The translations under genes were made by a program, and so were the position numbers. From Selaginella moellendorffii (Eukaryota > Streptophyta > Lycopodiopsida > Selaginellales > Selaginellaceae), in the NCBI RefSeq assembly GCF_000143415.4, contig NW_003314261.1, forward strand, positions 6,671,132 through 6,735,131: a DNA stretch of 64,000 bases, read 5' to 3'. Shown one piece after another: positions 48,101-62,329 of the stretch; the stretch's first letter is position 1; each line of letters starts with the position of its first letter. The notes under the pieces are model-generated. The model did no database searches and had not been told where the DNA came from. It worked only from the letters and a program-made list of their open reading frames with translations.

Positions 48101-49495
48101 CTGTGTTTCTGATAGTGAAGAGACAGCAGAGACGGCTTAAAGCTTTATTGGAAGACGAGGGTACGTACATTTTGAAACGTTTTGTGGCAAAATACTCAAG
48201 CTTTTGTTGCAGATTTGAAGCATCTCGAAGGCAAGCCGGACCTTTTCACATACAATGAGTTAAAGAACGCAACACGGAATTTCTCCTCGGAAAACAAGCT
48301 GGGACAGGGAGGTTTTGGCGCAGTCTACAAGGGTGTATTGCCTAGTGGCACAGTGGTTGCAATCAAGGAGCTTTCGTCCAAATCTCAGCAAGGCTCTCGC
48401 GAGTTCCTGAACGAGGTGACACTTATCTCGTCTGTGCAACATAGAAACCTGGTGAAGTTGCACGGGTGCTGCATTGATGGCGATCACAGGCTCTTGGTCT
48501 ATGAGTTTTTGGAGAACAACAGCCTTCACCACGTCTTGCTGTGTAAGCTGTTTCAAAATGCTTATCGAGTTTGATGAACTGATTCTCTTGATCCAGCTTC
48601 AAGGCGCACAAAGCCCGATCTTCTTAACTGGCCAACACGGTTCAGCATTTGTCTGGGGATTGCTCGAGGACTCTCATACTTGCACGAGGATTCAAAGCCC
48701 AAGATCGTACACCGGGACATCAAAGCCCACAATGTTCTCCTGGACAGAAACATGACTCCAAAGATTGCAGACTTTGGCTTGGCAAAGCTGTTCCAAGATC
48801 ACGAAACTCACGTTAGCACTCGAGTTGCCGGCACAATGTGCGTAAGAGGATGCAAGTTCCATCGAGTCTGCTAACTCTTGTTTTTGTTTTCCAGAGGCTA
48901 CCTTTCTCCTGAATACGCAATGAGGGGCCAACTTACAGAGAAAGCAGATGTCTACAGCTTCGGAGTCCTGGCTCTGGAAATCGTGAGCGGGAGGAGCAAC
49001 TTGGACACAAGCGTGCCAGCAGACATGGTCTACTTGCTTGAATGGGTAAGCCAAAACGAGGAAAACATCGGTTCGATCTTTTAAGTTGTTTCCAAACAGG
49101 CATGGAACTTGTACGAGAGGAAGCAGGAAATGGACATGGTAGACAAAGAGCTCACAGACGTTTCTCAAGAGGAAGCGGCGAGAGTGATCAAGGTGGCCCT
49201 CTTGTGCAGCCAGGCCGTGGCTTCCTCGCGTCCGGCGATGTCTCACGTCGTAGCGATGCTCGTCGGGACGTCCCCGGTGGACGTGAGCTCCCTCCGCCCA
49301 GGCTACTTCTCCGCTCTCAAGGACGCGGCCCCGGGATTCTTCTCGGACTCCGGTGGAAAGGATCGAAGCCGCAGCGTCGATAGCGTCGATCAGCCCAGCA
49401 GCAGCAGCGCCAACACCTCATACGTTTTTAGCTCGCAAGCCTCGCAAGCGCCTTTGAGCTACCAGGAAGAGAACTCCATCGTGGAAGCAAGGTGA
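45144..49495 (+). CDS. Malectin/LRR receptor-like kinase (LRR-VIII-2 / RKF1-like)
   Basis: Plasma-membrane receptor Ser/Thr kinase, ligand unknown. Signal peptide from [20 protein letters not shown]-cap with DPCSGLNGW; about ten LRR exons of near 70 nt, each beginning in the same phase ([28 protein letters not shown] and so on); a malectin domain ([32 protein letters not shown]-type end); one TM helix ([20 protein letters not shown]) with KRQQRR stop-transfer. The kinase has Gly-loop [11 protein letters not shown], Lys in [24 protein letters not shown] and SPEYA, so it looks active. A Ser-rich C-tail follows. Domain order and LRR exon phase match Arabidopsis LRR-VIII-2. It begins 189 bp after RPF2. 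Confidence 0.95.
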
Positions 49496-50158
49496 AAATG
49501 TTTCCCACTTAACTTTTTGTTTAGTTTAGCTCGCTAAGCGAAGAAAAGCATATTCTGTAAATATGCGGATTTTTGGTATATGCTTCGCATTCAAACCTTG
49601 GCATTCCGGTCAAAGCGTTCTGGAAGGCAATTTTGTCGTCGGTGGGAACTCGGAACCTCCTACCTAAAGGAAAGAAAAAAAAATTGTCACTTCATTCCAA
49701 AGCCTGGCCTTTTGACGATTTATTCGAAGTTTTTTCTCTTTTCGCAACACGCAGGGGAACGAATCTGACACGAATTTGGTGCGAGAAAAAGATGGTTTTC
49801 ATGGGCCCTGTACATAACCATGAAGAACTGAACTCCTCCAAGCTGTCCGAGTGTAGACTCATTCTCGCTTGCAAGTGGTTTTGTTCTATCATTTCTTTTC
49901 TTCTTCCTTTTTTTGATTTTTTTTTTTTTTTTGTTTGATTTTTCTCGAGTCAGACTTCACTGGCCAGCAGGAACGACTTTGAAGATTTCGTCTTGTTTCG
50001 CGCAATTTTCCTCTCGTAGCAGCAAAAGGAGTTTGCTTTGCTTTTCTCGCGACTTAATTCTTCGAAAAGAGAAAGCGCGACTTTGGCAAGAAAGGAAAAG
50101 ATCTCCTCCTCTTTTCTCGAATTCTTCCACTAGATCTGTAGAGGCGAACAGTATAGAA
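49496..50158. other. Intergenic/UTR, no gene
   Basis: T-rich sequence (long T runs at about 49900-49932) and probable 3' UTR of the receptor kinase plus the leader of the next gene. An open frame of 121 codons here has no recognisable content. Confidence 0.5.
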
Positions 50159-50500
50159 ATGGAGAGCTATACTGGACTTCTCCCTGTTGCTTACAGGAGC
50201 TTGAAGATGAGGCAATCGGCGAGGAGCTACAGCAGAATCGATGGCACTGACAAGTGTTCTGGAAAGCAGCAACAGCAGCAGCAAGCAGCAAAGGGAGGAT
50301 CCAGGATGAAGAGCAGGCCTCACCGGAGGAAAATGAGAGCGTGGAGGATCAAGCGTCCAGGCGTAAGGATTGGATTTCTCTCGGCCTGGAAGAAGATGAG
50401 GGACGTTTGTGCCAAGGCGCTGTTCTCGCTGTCTCTAGGTAACCAGAAAGTGGTGATGATCCGAATGCGCGATGAGGGGCTCAATGGTCTCAAGCACTGA
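50159..50500 (+). CDS. Small basic protein, unknown function
   Basis: 113 residues from the ATG at 50159, intronless. Start MESYTGLLPVAYRSLKMRQ, a glutamine run (six Q), a Lys/Arg-rich section (RMKSRPHRRKMRAWRIKR) and a C-terminal amphipathic part (FLSAWKKMRDVCAKALFSLS). High charge and plant-like codon use suggest a real gene, but I do not recognise the family; a DNA- or membrane-binding role would be a guess. It converges on glyoxalase II, whose stop is 134 bp away. Confidence 0.5.
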   Translation: MESYTGLLPVAYRSLKMRQSARSYSRIDGTDKCSGKQQQQQQAAKGGSRMKSRPHRRKMRAWRIKRPGVRIGFLSAWKKMRDVCAKALFSLSLGNQKVVMIRMRDEGLNGLKH

Positions 50501-50633
50501 GTCGAAGGAAGCTACTGTTCTTACTGTAAAAAAATAAACTTGTGATCTCTAAAGATGGGACTTCATCAACTCTTACCTCGCTTCTCTATAGCTAGCTGAT
50601 GTAAGGTCTCTTAGCTAGCGTATTCCTTACGTA

Positions 50634-51917
50634 TTAGGCTCTATCTTTGGCTTTCCTCACGGCTGCGAAGACATCGCTATCACTAGCATCATCGGAGAGG
50701 TTCAAGCTCCTCCGGATCTCCCGACTAGCTGGCCTCAGAAATGGATTAAACTTCTTTTCTTCTCCCACTGAGGACGGTATCTACACATACAAACCAAGCA
50801 GTCGTCACTGAAAGTACTTGTTTTTCTAAGCAGTACCGTGGCAAGGCCGCTGTCTCGGAGCTGCTTGACTTTCTCAAAATGCGAATTTAAGGCCGGGTTG
50901 TTCGGTTCAATCGTCATTGCGAACTTCGCGTTCGACTGTAAGAAGCAACCGTGAAGAGAAATGAACAACCTTAACAGAGAAAAAACGATTTGTCCATACC
51001 AAGGTATATTCATGACCGCAAAAGACCCGAGTTTCATCCGGTAAAGCCGCGAGCTTTGAAAGAGAGGACCACATCTAGGAAGAAGAAGAAAAACTTGTAA
51101 AAAAATACGTGTCAATAAGCTAAATTCAAAGCTCCACCTGTTGGGCAGAACCTTCAAATAGTCTTCCACAGCCGATTGAAAAGAGCGTGTCACCAGTAAA
51201 CACAGCTCTCGAATCCGCGAAATAGTAACTGACATGACCTGAAACGCAATCTCCAGATATAAGAATCATGAAACAAAACTTGAGAAACTAAGCAGAGAAA
51301 GAGCTACCCCGTGTGTGACCAGGAGTTCCAATAACTTTCATGGCATGCTCTCCAAGCATCCACGTATCTCCATCTTTTAATGGAACGTCAATGCCGGGGA
51401 TTCCATCGCCAGGAGGAGCAACAATCTACACGACCAACCAAGTATAGTTTAGTTCTTCGCAAAAGAAAAGAGGACAAGAGAAAGAAAAAGAAAAATTCTC
51501 GTGCCTGTGCACCATAGCGTTTCTTAAGATCGGCATTACCACCTGTGTGATCCCAGTGATGGTGCGTGTTTATAATGTGCGTGAGCTTGAGGCCCCGCCG
51601 CTCGAGAGCTTCAATCACAGGCTGGGCCGTCGATGGATCCACCACTCCAATCGCGCCGGAGCTCGCATCACGCAGCAAATACGCGTAATTGTCCTTCAAG
51701 CAAGGAATCTGGAAAGAAATTTCTATAGCTCGTCTACGATTTTCGTTTTGCTTACCAGCTCAATCTCCAGCGCGGCGCTAGCCATAGCCGATTGCGAGGA
51801 GAAGCAGCAGCGTGACAATCGATAGCGCGCCCCTGAAATCCTCGCGCCATGCCTCGATGATCGACCGACGAGAGGCGGCGCCAGCGCCACGCGAAATGCC
51901 AAACTCCCCATTTCCAC
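50634..51917 (-). CDS. Hydroxyacylglutathione hydrolase (glyoxalase II)
   Basis: Hydrolyses S-lactoylglutathione to D-lactate and glutathione, the second step of methylglyoxal detoxification; metallo-beta-lactamase fold. The key motif [10 protein letters not shown] is intact, followed by [16 protein letters not shown] (His ligand), [13 protein letters not shown] (bridging Asp) and FCGHEYTL-type His exon. Substrate residues KFNPFLR near the end are present. Seven short-intron exons to the stop at 50634. The first exon encodes a basic Arg/Ser-rich presequence ([16 protein letters not shown]...CCFSSQ) and a second in-frame ATG at 51785 ([10 protein letters not shown]) would give a cytosolic form. 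Confidence 0.93.
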
Positions 51918-52031
51918 TTTAGGGCAAATAAAGGTTAAAGAACAATGACGAAATGTTTGACATTAACATAATCTTTTTACTTTGCGGTTAAACAAAACTC
52001 GTTCGAATCAAAAATCGAATATACCGAATCA

Positions 52032-54887
<2,856 letters not shown>

Positions 54888-54894
54888 CGCTTCC

Positions 54895-54905
54895 AGGGTT
54901 TAGGG
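54895..54905 (-). promoter_or_regulatory. Telo-box upstream of arginyl-tRNA synthetase
   Basis: agggtttaggg on the plus strand (ccctaaaccct on the coding strand), 8-18 bp before the ATG at 54887. Typical of plant translation-machinery promoters or leaders. Confidence 0.6.
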
Positions 54906-55060
54906 CTCTTAAGTGGCGCTACCGTACACCGATGTTTTGGGCCAGGGTTTTACAATTTCGTACACACAAACGAAGTTCGTACAAATTCGTACAAGTTTCA
55001 AATGCAATCTTTTACACACACACACACTTGACAATGTAGCCCAACCGATCTAACCCTAAA

Positions 55061-55825
55061 CTAGAGAACGATCACGATTGCGCAACCCAAGGCGCCCAAT
55101 GCGCCCCAAATAGCGGTGGAGCTCAGCCGATTGGCTAGAGATGGAGGGCTGTCCACGTTATCATCGTCCGTGGAGGAGGAATCCTCGTCGGTGGAGACTG
55201 GGGGCGGCGGGGCTTTGGCCGCCACGGCAGGCGCGAGCGCCCCGTCAGGAACCACCGGCCTATCCTCAGCCTCCACGACACCATCCGGAGCCACGTAGTT
55301 GCTGACCTGGACAATGCTGAGGTCGAATCCAATGGTCTTGACGGCCTTTGTGATGGTCGTGTTGGAGCCACCGGCGGTCACGATTTCGAGCCCACTGCCC
55401 TTCTTCGTCCGCGTGAGATTGGCGATGCCTTGGTCGGAGATGGCAGTCCCGGCGGCCTGGTACATGGAGCTCACTTGCTGGCTGCCGTTGATGCTCCGCG
55501 CGGTGTGAGGGTTGGATGGATCGATGAATGTGAGGAGAATCAGCGGGCGGATGAAGGCCGCCACGCGCTTGATGTCCGTCGAGCCATTGCCCAAGGTCCC
55601 CTTCAAGCTCTTCATCTGCGAATTCGTGAGGACGCACACCGTGATGGATCGCCGCGCGTTGATGCTGCGCGCGAGGCCGGATTCCGTGAGCGCATCGTTG
55701 AATTCCGAGAAATTGGGGTGACCCTCGAGCTCCTTCGTGATGTTGAACGTTTTCGCCGCTGCCCTAGTGGCGTAGATCGAGATCCAGGCGGCGAGAGCGG
55801 CGAGGAGAAGGGAATGGATCCTCAT
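55061..55825 (-). CDS. FLA: Fasciclin-like arabinogalactan protein
   Basis: Cell-surface adhesion-type glycoprotein. Single exon, 254 residues: signal peptide (IHSLLLAALAAWISIYATRAAA), one FAS1 domain starting FNITKELEGHPNFSEFNDAL with ITVCVLTNSQM near the H1 region and FDLSIVQVSNYV near the H2 region, N-glycosylation sites (NGS, NTT), a short Ala/Pro region (APAVAAKAPPPP) for AGP glycans, an acidic Asp/Ser stretch, and a hydrophobic C-terminus (IWGALGALGCAIVIVL) for GPI anchoring. The same architecture occurs in single-FAS1 plant FLAs. Intronless, as is common in this family. Confidence 0.92.
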   Translation of the reverse strand: MRIHSLLLAALAAWISIYATRAAAKTFNITKELEGHPNFSEFNDALTESGLARSINARRSITVCVLTNSQMKSLKGTLGNGSTDIKRVAAFIRPLILLTFIDPSNPHTARSINGSQQVSSMYQAAGTAISDQGIANLTRTKKGSGLEIVTAGGSNTTITKAVKTIGFDLSIVQVSNYVAPDGVVEAEDRPVVPDGALAPAVAAKAPPPPVSTDEDSSSTDDDNVDSPPSLANRLSSTAIWGALGALGCAIVIVL

Positions 55826-56154
55826 CGCACAGCGCTACACTCAATGCGGGTAGACTTCGCCCCCTTCTCAAAGTATTCCCCCTTTTTCAAAGTTTAAATA
55901 TTCCCAAGGCTGATAAGAATATGCGTCAGAGATCGACGGCTGGATTTGAAATGGACGGCTGGCGATTGGCGGGCTGTTGGGAGGTCAAGCTGCCATCACT
56001 GTAGTCGTTGGTTGCGCTATGTCTATCGCTACCTTGACATATTATCAAAAAAACTTTGTCCTCCAAGCCAAGGCCTAAGGTAAGTTTGATCGCGAGTACC
56101 ACCAAAGGTTCCATCTACCAAATATTCTTACTCTAGAAGAATTAGGTCTACACC

Positions 56155-56168
56155 GGGTTTAGGGTTTA
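56155..56168 (+). promoter_or_regulatory. Telo-box pair upstream of the PPR gene
   Basis: gggtttagggttta, ending 19 bp before the ATG at 56188; two overlapping copies of the AAACCCT motif on the minus strand. Confidence 0.55.
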
Positions 56169-56187
56169 TCGTGCCATTCATGAGGAA

Positions 56188-59103
56188 ATGCTGCTGCGAT
56201 GGAGGGCCGCGGCGAGGCTTGGAGTGCTAAATCGCCGGAGTTTCTGCCTCAATCCAGGTGAAATTCGTCTCTAGGATCGCGATCTTGCTTTTTCTTACAC
56301 ACATTTCGGGCCAGGAAGCAAGCCGGAAGGTCCGAAATCAACCGCGCATGGGGTTCCTGATTCTCAGAAACACAATGCGGAGGATCATGAAGCAAAAGAA
56401 CCGTGTGGAGATGGGGAGTCGCAGATTGATGGCTTTGAGAAGCTCAAAAATTGGAATTTGATGTCGCGGCTCATCGAGGCCATCAGGGCCGGGCAGAATG
56501 ACAAGGCAATGGAGCTCCTTCCGGATCTAAGTAAGTATGAGATGATGACTGCTACAAGCTGTAACGAGTTTCTCTATCAGTGCTCCCTGGCTGGAAACTT
56601 TCAGGTAAGTTTTTCCATCTCTTGATCCTGGGATCACTCACAGAGACAAGTCTCTCCAGCTAGCGAGGCAGATAATGAGATTCATGAAAGAGCTTGGTAT
56701 GGAAACCAACGAGCGGTGCGACACTCATCTTCTTGGTGCTATGAGCCGTGCTGGAAATCTGGACGAGGTATCAAAAGCTTCATTAATGCCTGGAAGGTCA
56801 TTACACTGTTCTCATGGTCCTCTCAGGCCATGGAAATGCTGGAATCTGCGACTGGGGGTGATGGTGTGGATTACGTCTTCATGTTTAACAGTGTGTTGAA
56901 CGGTTGCGCATCCGCTGGCAGCAGCATTCATGCAGATAAGTGTCTCAAGTTGATGACCAGTAGAAAGGTGGAGAAAAATCAACAGACTTACATTGAACTT
57001 CTCAGGGTAAGTCGAGATAGATTTTGGCTACCGCTGTAATTCTTTTCGCAGCTTGCAGGAAAAAAGCAAGATCTTAGTTTGACAAAGAGCTTGTGGATCG
57101 AGCTGAAAAGTATTTATTCCCCTTCGTTTAACTCTTATCGCACTTACATCATATCGCTTTGCCGGGGAAGTGATCTTGGTGAGGCACTAATCATTTTGCA
57201 AGAGATGCTGGATCATATTGCTGAAGAAATGAAGCTTTCCGAAAGTATTCCTCCGGCGGTTACTGAGGTTTTCAACGCAATCATCAGCACAGCAAGCAAA
57301 ACGGGTCAGTATCAACTAGCAGAGATGATGTTTTCGGAGGTAAGGTAATGCAAATTTGGTTTCGATACTCCATATTAATTATTTCATTACTACAGATGAA
57401 TCGGATGGAAATACCTGTAACGATCGTCACTTACGACGCTGTCATTCGAGCTGTTGTAAAAGGGAGAGGTGTAGAATATGGACTTAAGCTTGTAAGCAGC
57501 AGTTCTGAATTTCCTGAATCGTTATGACATTGTCCCTGCATTTTACCAGGTTCAGAACATGGAGTCCAGAGGAATAGAACCTGACAGTGCAATCTATGGT
57601 GCTATCGTGGAAGGCTACTGCAGAAACTCAGAGCTAGATAAAGCTGAGAACCTGTTGGAACAAATGCTGAAAGCCAAGCCTAGTCAACGGCCCACTGCTC
57701 ATGCGTTCAACTTCATTTTTCAGGCGTGCTCACTGACGGTATGAAAGATGATAGGAGTACTCTCACCTTACTTTTTCTCGGACAGAATGAACAAGATCGT
57801 GCCCTGCGTGTACTGAGAACAATGAAAACCGCGCGTGTACCTCCGGACATCTGCACGTACACGGCCCTTTTTTGCAATTTTGGTAGCGTTAGCGTCCCTT
57901 ATGCAGGGGGTGATCAGTCGTCTCACGAGGACTTGACTAGCAGACTGGGAGCGCTTGAAGCAGATATGCTGGCCTCTGGCATTCAGCATTCACGTCAGTC
58001 TCTGACGGCTCTGGTATGTAAAACCTTATGTTCATAGCGGCTAATTGGTTCCTTCTTTTCATTCTTCAACTAGATGCGAGGATTAGGATCAGAAGGAATG
58101 CTTGGTCCTGCTCTCAAGCGGCTATTAAACGCAGAAGCTTTCTCTGCAGAGGATGGAGCTCCATTCTTGGACGCTTTTGCATACAACACTGCAATGTACT
58201 CATGCATTATGTTCGACCAGGTTTGCACGTCCCATCTTTAGAGTTTGGCTGCTCTATTTGTCAGTCTAACCCTTCGCAGTTTTCAGAAGCCAAGGAACTC
58301 TTTACCAGGATGTCTGCAAAGAATCTCAAGCCAAATCTTCACTCGTACAACATTATGATCTATGGATGCCTGCGGTCTAAAGATGTAACTTATGCCAACG
58401 AGGTTTTAAAGCGGCTACAAGACGACGGCCTTAGTCCGGATTCGGTTACATACAATTCGCTCATCAAGGTCAGTAGCCAACCTGTTTAGTTTTTCCTTCT
58501 ATTCTATTCTGATTCGGCTGATACATCCAGGTTCTTTGTGCTGCAAACGAGCTAGAATCGGCACTGGAAGTTATCCAGACAATGGATAGAACGGGCATAG
58601 AGGCGGATATCTACTCGTTTAACACAATCATAGGTGCTGCGGCAGTCCGGGTGAGCTATCTTGCCTTTCGTTTGCGGGTTTACCTTTTCTAGTCTAAATT
58701 CTCTTCTCAGGGTCGTATCGACATGATCGAGTTCTTGATAGACGACATGAAAGACCGCAACATCCCTCCAAACTCCTACACCATTCTCAAAGTCATGATC
58801 ACGTACATATACCTCAAGAGGCTGGACGACGCGATCGAAGCCGTGCGAACGTTGAGCTCCCGAATGCTAGAGGGCGCCAGCAGCAGCGGCAAGAGCACGA
58901 TCCAGAGCGCGGTGGAGGTGTTGATGCAAGACAACAGCGAGCTCGTGTCGGAGATGACCGAATCACTGGGCAAAACCATCGAGGAAACCGGGGATCCGGA
59001 AGCTCAGGCCCTCTACACTTTAAATCTAGCGAGCCTTGCCGCTGGGACAGACGAGAAGTGGGCGAGCGAGAAGAACTCCAAACAAGAGAACGAGAACGCG
59101 TAA
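56188..59103 (+). CDS. Organelle-targeted PPR protein (P-class)
   Basis: Predicted organellar RNA-binding protein. The ATG at 56188 gives an Arg-rich presequence (MLLRWRAAARLGVLNRRSFC) that splices in frame into the next exon; the ATG at 56199 does not. About a dozen exons with introns near 50-70 nt. PPR units are clear: LARQIMRFMKELGMETNERC, VTYDAVIRAVVKGRG, LVQNMESRGIEPDSAIYGAI, KELFTRMSAKNLKPNLHSYN, LKRLQDDGLSPDSVTYNSLI, IQTMDRTGIEADIYSFNTII. The 35-residue spacing without E/DYW extensions marks the P class (RNA stability or translation). A Ser/Glu-rich C-tail ends NSKQENENA. Many PPR genes are intronless; Selaginella is known to keep intron-rich ones. Confidence 0.92.
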
Positions 59104-59462
59104 AGTTTTAAAGTTTTAAATTCAAATTCAAAAGCTTCCCGCCATTTCTCTAAAAATAAAAGTGTTGAGTGTATGGAATCGAAAGGTTGGGTCGCTCTGG
59201 CGCCAGGAGCAAGGCGCTCTCGCCTGAGCTGGATCATGTGTGGCAACGGCGCTGCCGCCTACTTCCTCGATCGATAACAGCAGCGCCGAGCTATCGACAT
59301 CTCCTCCAGGTGAGGGTAACCCAGGAAATCGGCCCTTAGGTCGGGGTCGAGCCCGATCGCGCAAAATATGGCAATACTGCGCTCCGGATAAACCTTCCGT
59401 CCCGGGACATCGATCGCCATGGCGAGAATGACGCGGCGAGGGAGAAGAGGCTGGAAGGCATC
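59104..59462. other. Intergenic, possible missing 5' exon of the next gene
   Basis: No ATG-initiated frame joins cleanly to the ORF at 59463; a stop precedes it in frame near 59329. A GT-AG splice from an upstream exon in this interval is possible but I cannot place it. Confidence 0.35.
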
Positions 59463-60268
59463 GTGGAAGAACGTGGTCAGAGTTATGAGGCCGACGAAGA
59501 GAATGGGAATGGGGATCCATATCTCGGGATTGGCACAAAGCCGGCAACTCCACCGCTGCCCCTGGACCTCGTCTTCCAGCTCATGGATTCCGGGCGCTTT
59601 AGGGAGATCTCCGAGGCCGAGTTCAAAGGAAGAACCAAGCTCTTTCGATTGCTGCTGGTCATTGGAATCCTCTCCGTGGCTGCTGGGCTCGTTTACTACT
59701 TGGTCCTCTTGGATTTCCAGCTCTACCACCATCCTCGCCCCGTCCAGTTCATGGAGATGATGTATGGACAGGTGATCCAGAGCTTGTGGAGCAGCAGCAG
59801 CAGCTAGAAGGGAAAGGAAACCACTATGCTTACACGCTGAGGTTCGTCATGTTTTGCATCCTCAACACCACCAATCCAAACAAGAACGTGGATTTCTACC
59901 ATGCGGATCTCGAGATACTGAGGTGAGGTCTGCCCACTGGCTATGCGATTGTGGAGGACGTTTTTCACCCGCGGTCTTCTTTGATTCAGCCCGAGTTTTC
60001 ATAGGTTCTATGGGTGTGCCTTTGCCTCTGCGGGAGATCCGGATCCGGAGATCCACAACTACGACTTTAAGCTACCCGAGAGTATTTTTTTTCTTTTTTT
60101 TCTTTTTTTTTGTTTTGTTTTGGTTCTTACTCGGTGTGTTTGATTCAGATGCAGGTGGAGGTGATCACACATTCGACCATGGTTCGAACGGTTGAAATCT
60201 CAGCGCTTTCGTATCTAACAAATGCCGACGGGCAAGCTTTTGCAAGATTGCAAGTACGCGAGTGCTGA
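59463..60268 (+). CDS. Unknown single-pass membrane protein, model incomplete
   Basis: The first exon piece encodes an acidic N-terminus (YEADEENGNGDPYLGIG), a Pro-rich turn, then a TM helix (LFRLLLVIGILSVAAGLVYYLVLL) and QLYHHPRPVQFMEMMYGQ. After a CAG run the frame must change (59790-59815) to reach YAYTLRFVMFCILNTTNPNK and FYHADLEIL, which splice to FYGCAFASAGDPDPEI and MQVEVITHSTMVRTVEISAL, stop at 60266. The luminal part resembles the beta-rich region of LEA2/NHL-type proteins only loosely. The frame change means either a very short intron, an assembly error in the CAG run, or a dead gene. Confidence 0.4.
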
Positions 60269-60358
60269 TGAATGGCATTCCAGAGATGCGGACCTCAAGC
60301 TAGACTGAAAGTCTGGATTCGAGGAGCCGTACAAACTTTTCAGAGGTAGAGTTTAAAT

Positions 60359-60388
60359 TCTCTCTCTCTCTCTCTGTCTCTGTCTCCC
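60359..60388. repeat. CT microsatellite
   Basis: (ct)n with gtct interruptions, about 30 bp. Confidence 0.9.
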
Positions 60389-60563
60389 CTGTTTGTTTTT
60401 GCGATGCCATTTTGTCTTGAGCCAAGGATCCTCATTTGTATTGTATATCCTTTGCCATCTTGCGTTTCATTACGTTTTTTTGTCCTAGCCGTAAGATCGA
60501 CAGTAGTACGCTGTAACTGCTGTAATAACCCTTCATGTTAACGAGATAAGCAACTCTCTAAGA

Positions 60564-60785
60564 ATGTCTCCTCGCCTCTTGGTCTCGCTTTCGTTTCTCC
60601 TACTGCTTGCTGCAAATGCAAATGCCGCCAGTGATAGTAATCTGGATGGTGATGCAGGTATCAGAATGTTTGGCGACGTCGGCTCTGACCCTCCCAAATC
60701 CATCGACTGGAGAACTTTGGGAGCCGTCACACCTGTTAAAGATCGTAAAGGATGCCAGATTGTTTACTTGCCATGCCATTTCTAA
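60564..60785 (+). pseudogene. Papain-like protein, copy 1: first exon only
   Basis: A signal peptide ([21 protein letters not shown]) runs directly into the start of a papain mature domain ([24 protein letters not shown]). It then hits a stop with no further exons before the next copy at 60934. About 80 percent identical to the first exon of copy 2, and the upstream 60 bp are also similar, so it is a tandem duplicate that lost its body. Confidence 0.8.
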
Positions 60786-60933
60786 GCCAGCCTCGTGCAT
60801 TGTCTTTCCTTGACTCATTCTCAGTAGTAAATCTGTTCAAGTCAACCAACACTGTTCACCCGCATGAGTCTCGTGGGGTGTTGTGACCTGCTATATAACC
60901 CTTCGTTCTCTCGAGATAAGAAACTCCCTAAGA

Positions 60934-61929
60934 ATGTCTCTGCATCCCTTGGTTTCGCTTTCCATCCTCCTATTACTGCTTGCTGCAAATGCAAATGCCG
61001 CAAGTGATACTAATCCGAATGATAATGCAGGCATCAAAATGTTTGGCAACGTTGGCTCTGATCCCCCCAAGTCCATGGACTGGAGACGTTTGGGGGCCGT
61101 CACACCTGTGAAAGATCGCAAAGGATGCCAGAGTATAAATCTTTAATCCTTTTTTCGCACTTTAGTGGTATATCACGATACAGATGGTAGCTGGGCTTTT
61201 GCGGCAGCAGAAGCCATCGAGGGAATCAACAAGATTGCGACTGGAGTGTTGGTGGAGCTGTCGGCGCAGCAGCTGCTGGATTGCTCCCGGAGCTACGGTA
61301 CCGATGGCTGCCACAGCGGGTTTCCCCAGAACGCATTTGATTACCTTGACGACACAGGGAATGGCCTCTCCACCGCATCGGATTACCGCTTCACAGGATT
61401 CAATGGCACCTGCCGAAAACACGTAAGTGCGTGCGTGCTCTTGTGTTTCCATTGTTTTTTACTAAAGTTGTGCTCTTCCAGAACCGCTGCTCCGTAGGCA
61501 TTGACAATTACGACTATATCGGGAGCTCCAGCGACGACACTGAGATCGTCAAGCAGGTTGCCAAGCAGCCCGTGACAGCTCTAATCGATGGCAACGCGCC
61601 GGAGTTCCATCGCTACAAAGGGGTATGAGAAAAATCATTCTTTTTTGAAGGAGAACACGCTCAAGCCCAAAGTTCTAAAAATGCAGGGGATTTACAAGGG
61701 CCCGTGCAAAGACGACCAGGCAACGCCGTATCTAGCAGTGCTCATCGTCGGCTATGGATCAGAAAACGGCCAAGACTATTGGATCATCAAAAACTCGGCG
61801 GGGACAAACTGGGGAGAGCAAGGCTACATGAGGCTGCAGCGTGGTAACCATGGCCTTCCACTGGGTCGATGTGGAGTAAATGGCTTCGTCTACTTTCCTG
61901 TCAAAGAGAAGGTACGACCATCTCCATAG
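60934..61929 (+). CDS. Papain-like (C1A) protein without prodomain and without catalytic residues, copy 2
   Basis: Exons near 60934-61131, 61176 or 61186-61422, 61482-61622 and 61688-61929. Signal peptide [20 protein letters not shown], no I29 prodomain, then [56 protein letters not shown], and [17 protein letters not shown]. The residue before WAF, the catalytic Cys of papain, is Ser. The catalytic His of the HAVxxVGYG motif is Leu ([10 protein letters not shown]). The active-site Asn (KNSAGTNWG) and disulfide cysteines remain, so the fold is probably kept. After YFPVKEK a Pro-rich stretch like that of RD21 proteases follows in another frame. Confidence 0.75.
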
Positions 61930-62329
61930 CCACCATCACCATCTCCGCCACCACCACCACCGTCATCTCTGCCGCCACCCTCTCCTCGACCACTGCCATC
62001 ACCCTGCAGTTTTATTTTGCCGTTCCATACTTCGCATTAAAATGTACTCTCTTTAAACATGTTTACCTTGACTAAATTCCCTTAGAGAATTTCCAAACTT
62101 CGAACTTGTTTAAAAGAAACTCAAATTATGATCCCATCCCACCATGGACTTGCATAGCATTTGGTGAAATACGTCACTACAAGTTTGCCTCCAGACCAAC
62201 GACTGAATGATGGTTTTAACGTCCAAATTTACAGAGGTGGCTATTATTGTTGTGTAAGAATGTGCCCTTAAGCCACCAGACTTGCAGCGTCTTATGTTTC
62301 CGTGGTTTTGAACTTTGCATGTCAGAACG

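Noticed and set aside
59259-59732. 157-codon minus-strand ORF
   Set aside because: The plus strand here has a clear TM helix and continues in spliced exons; the minus ORF has no domain and no continuation.
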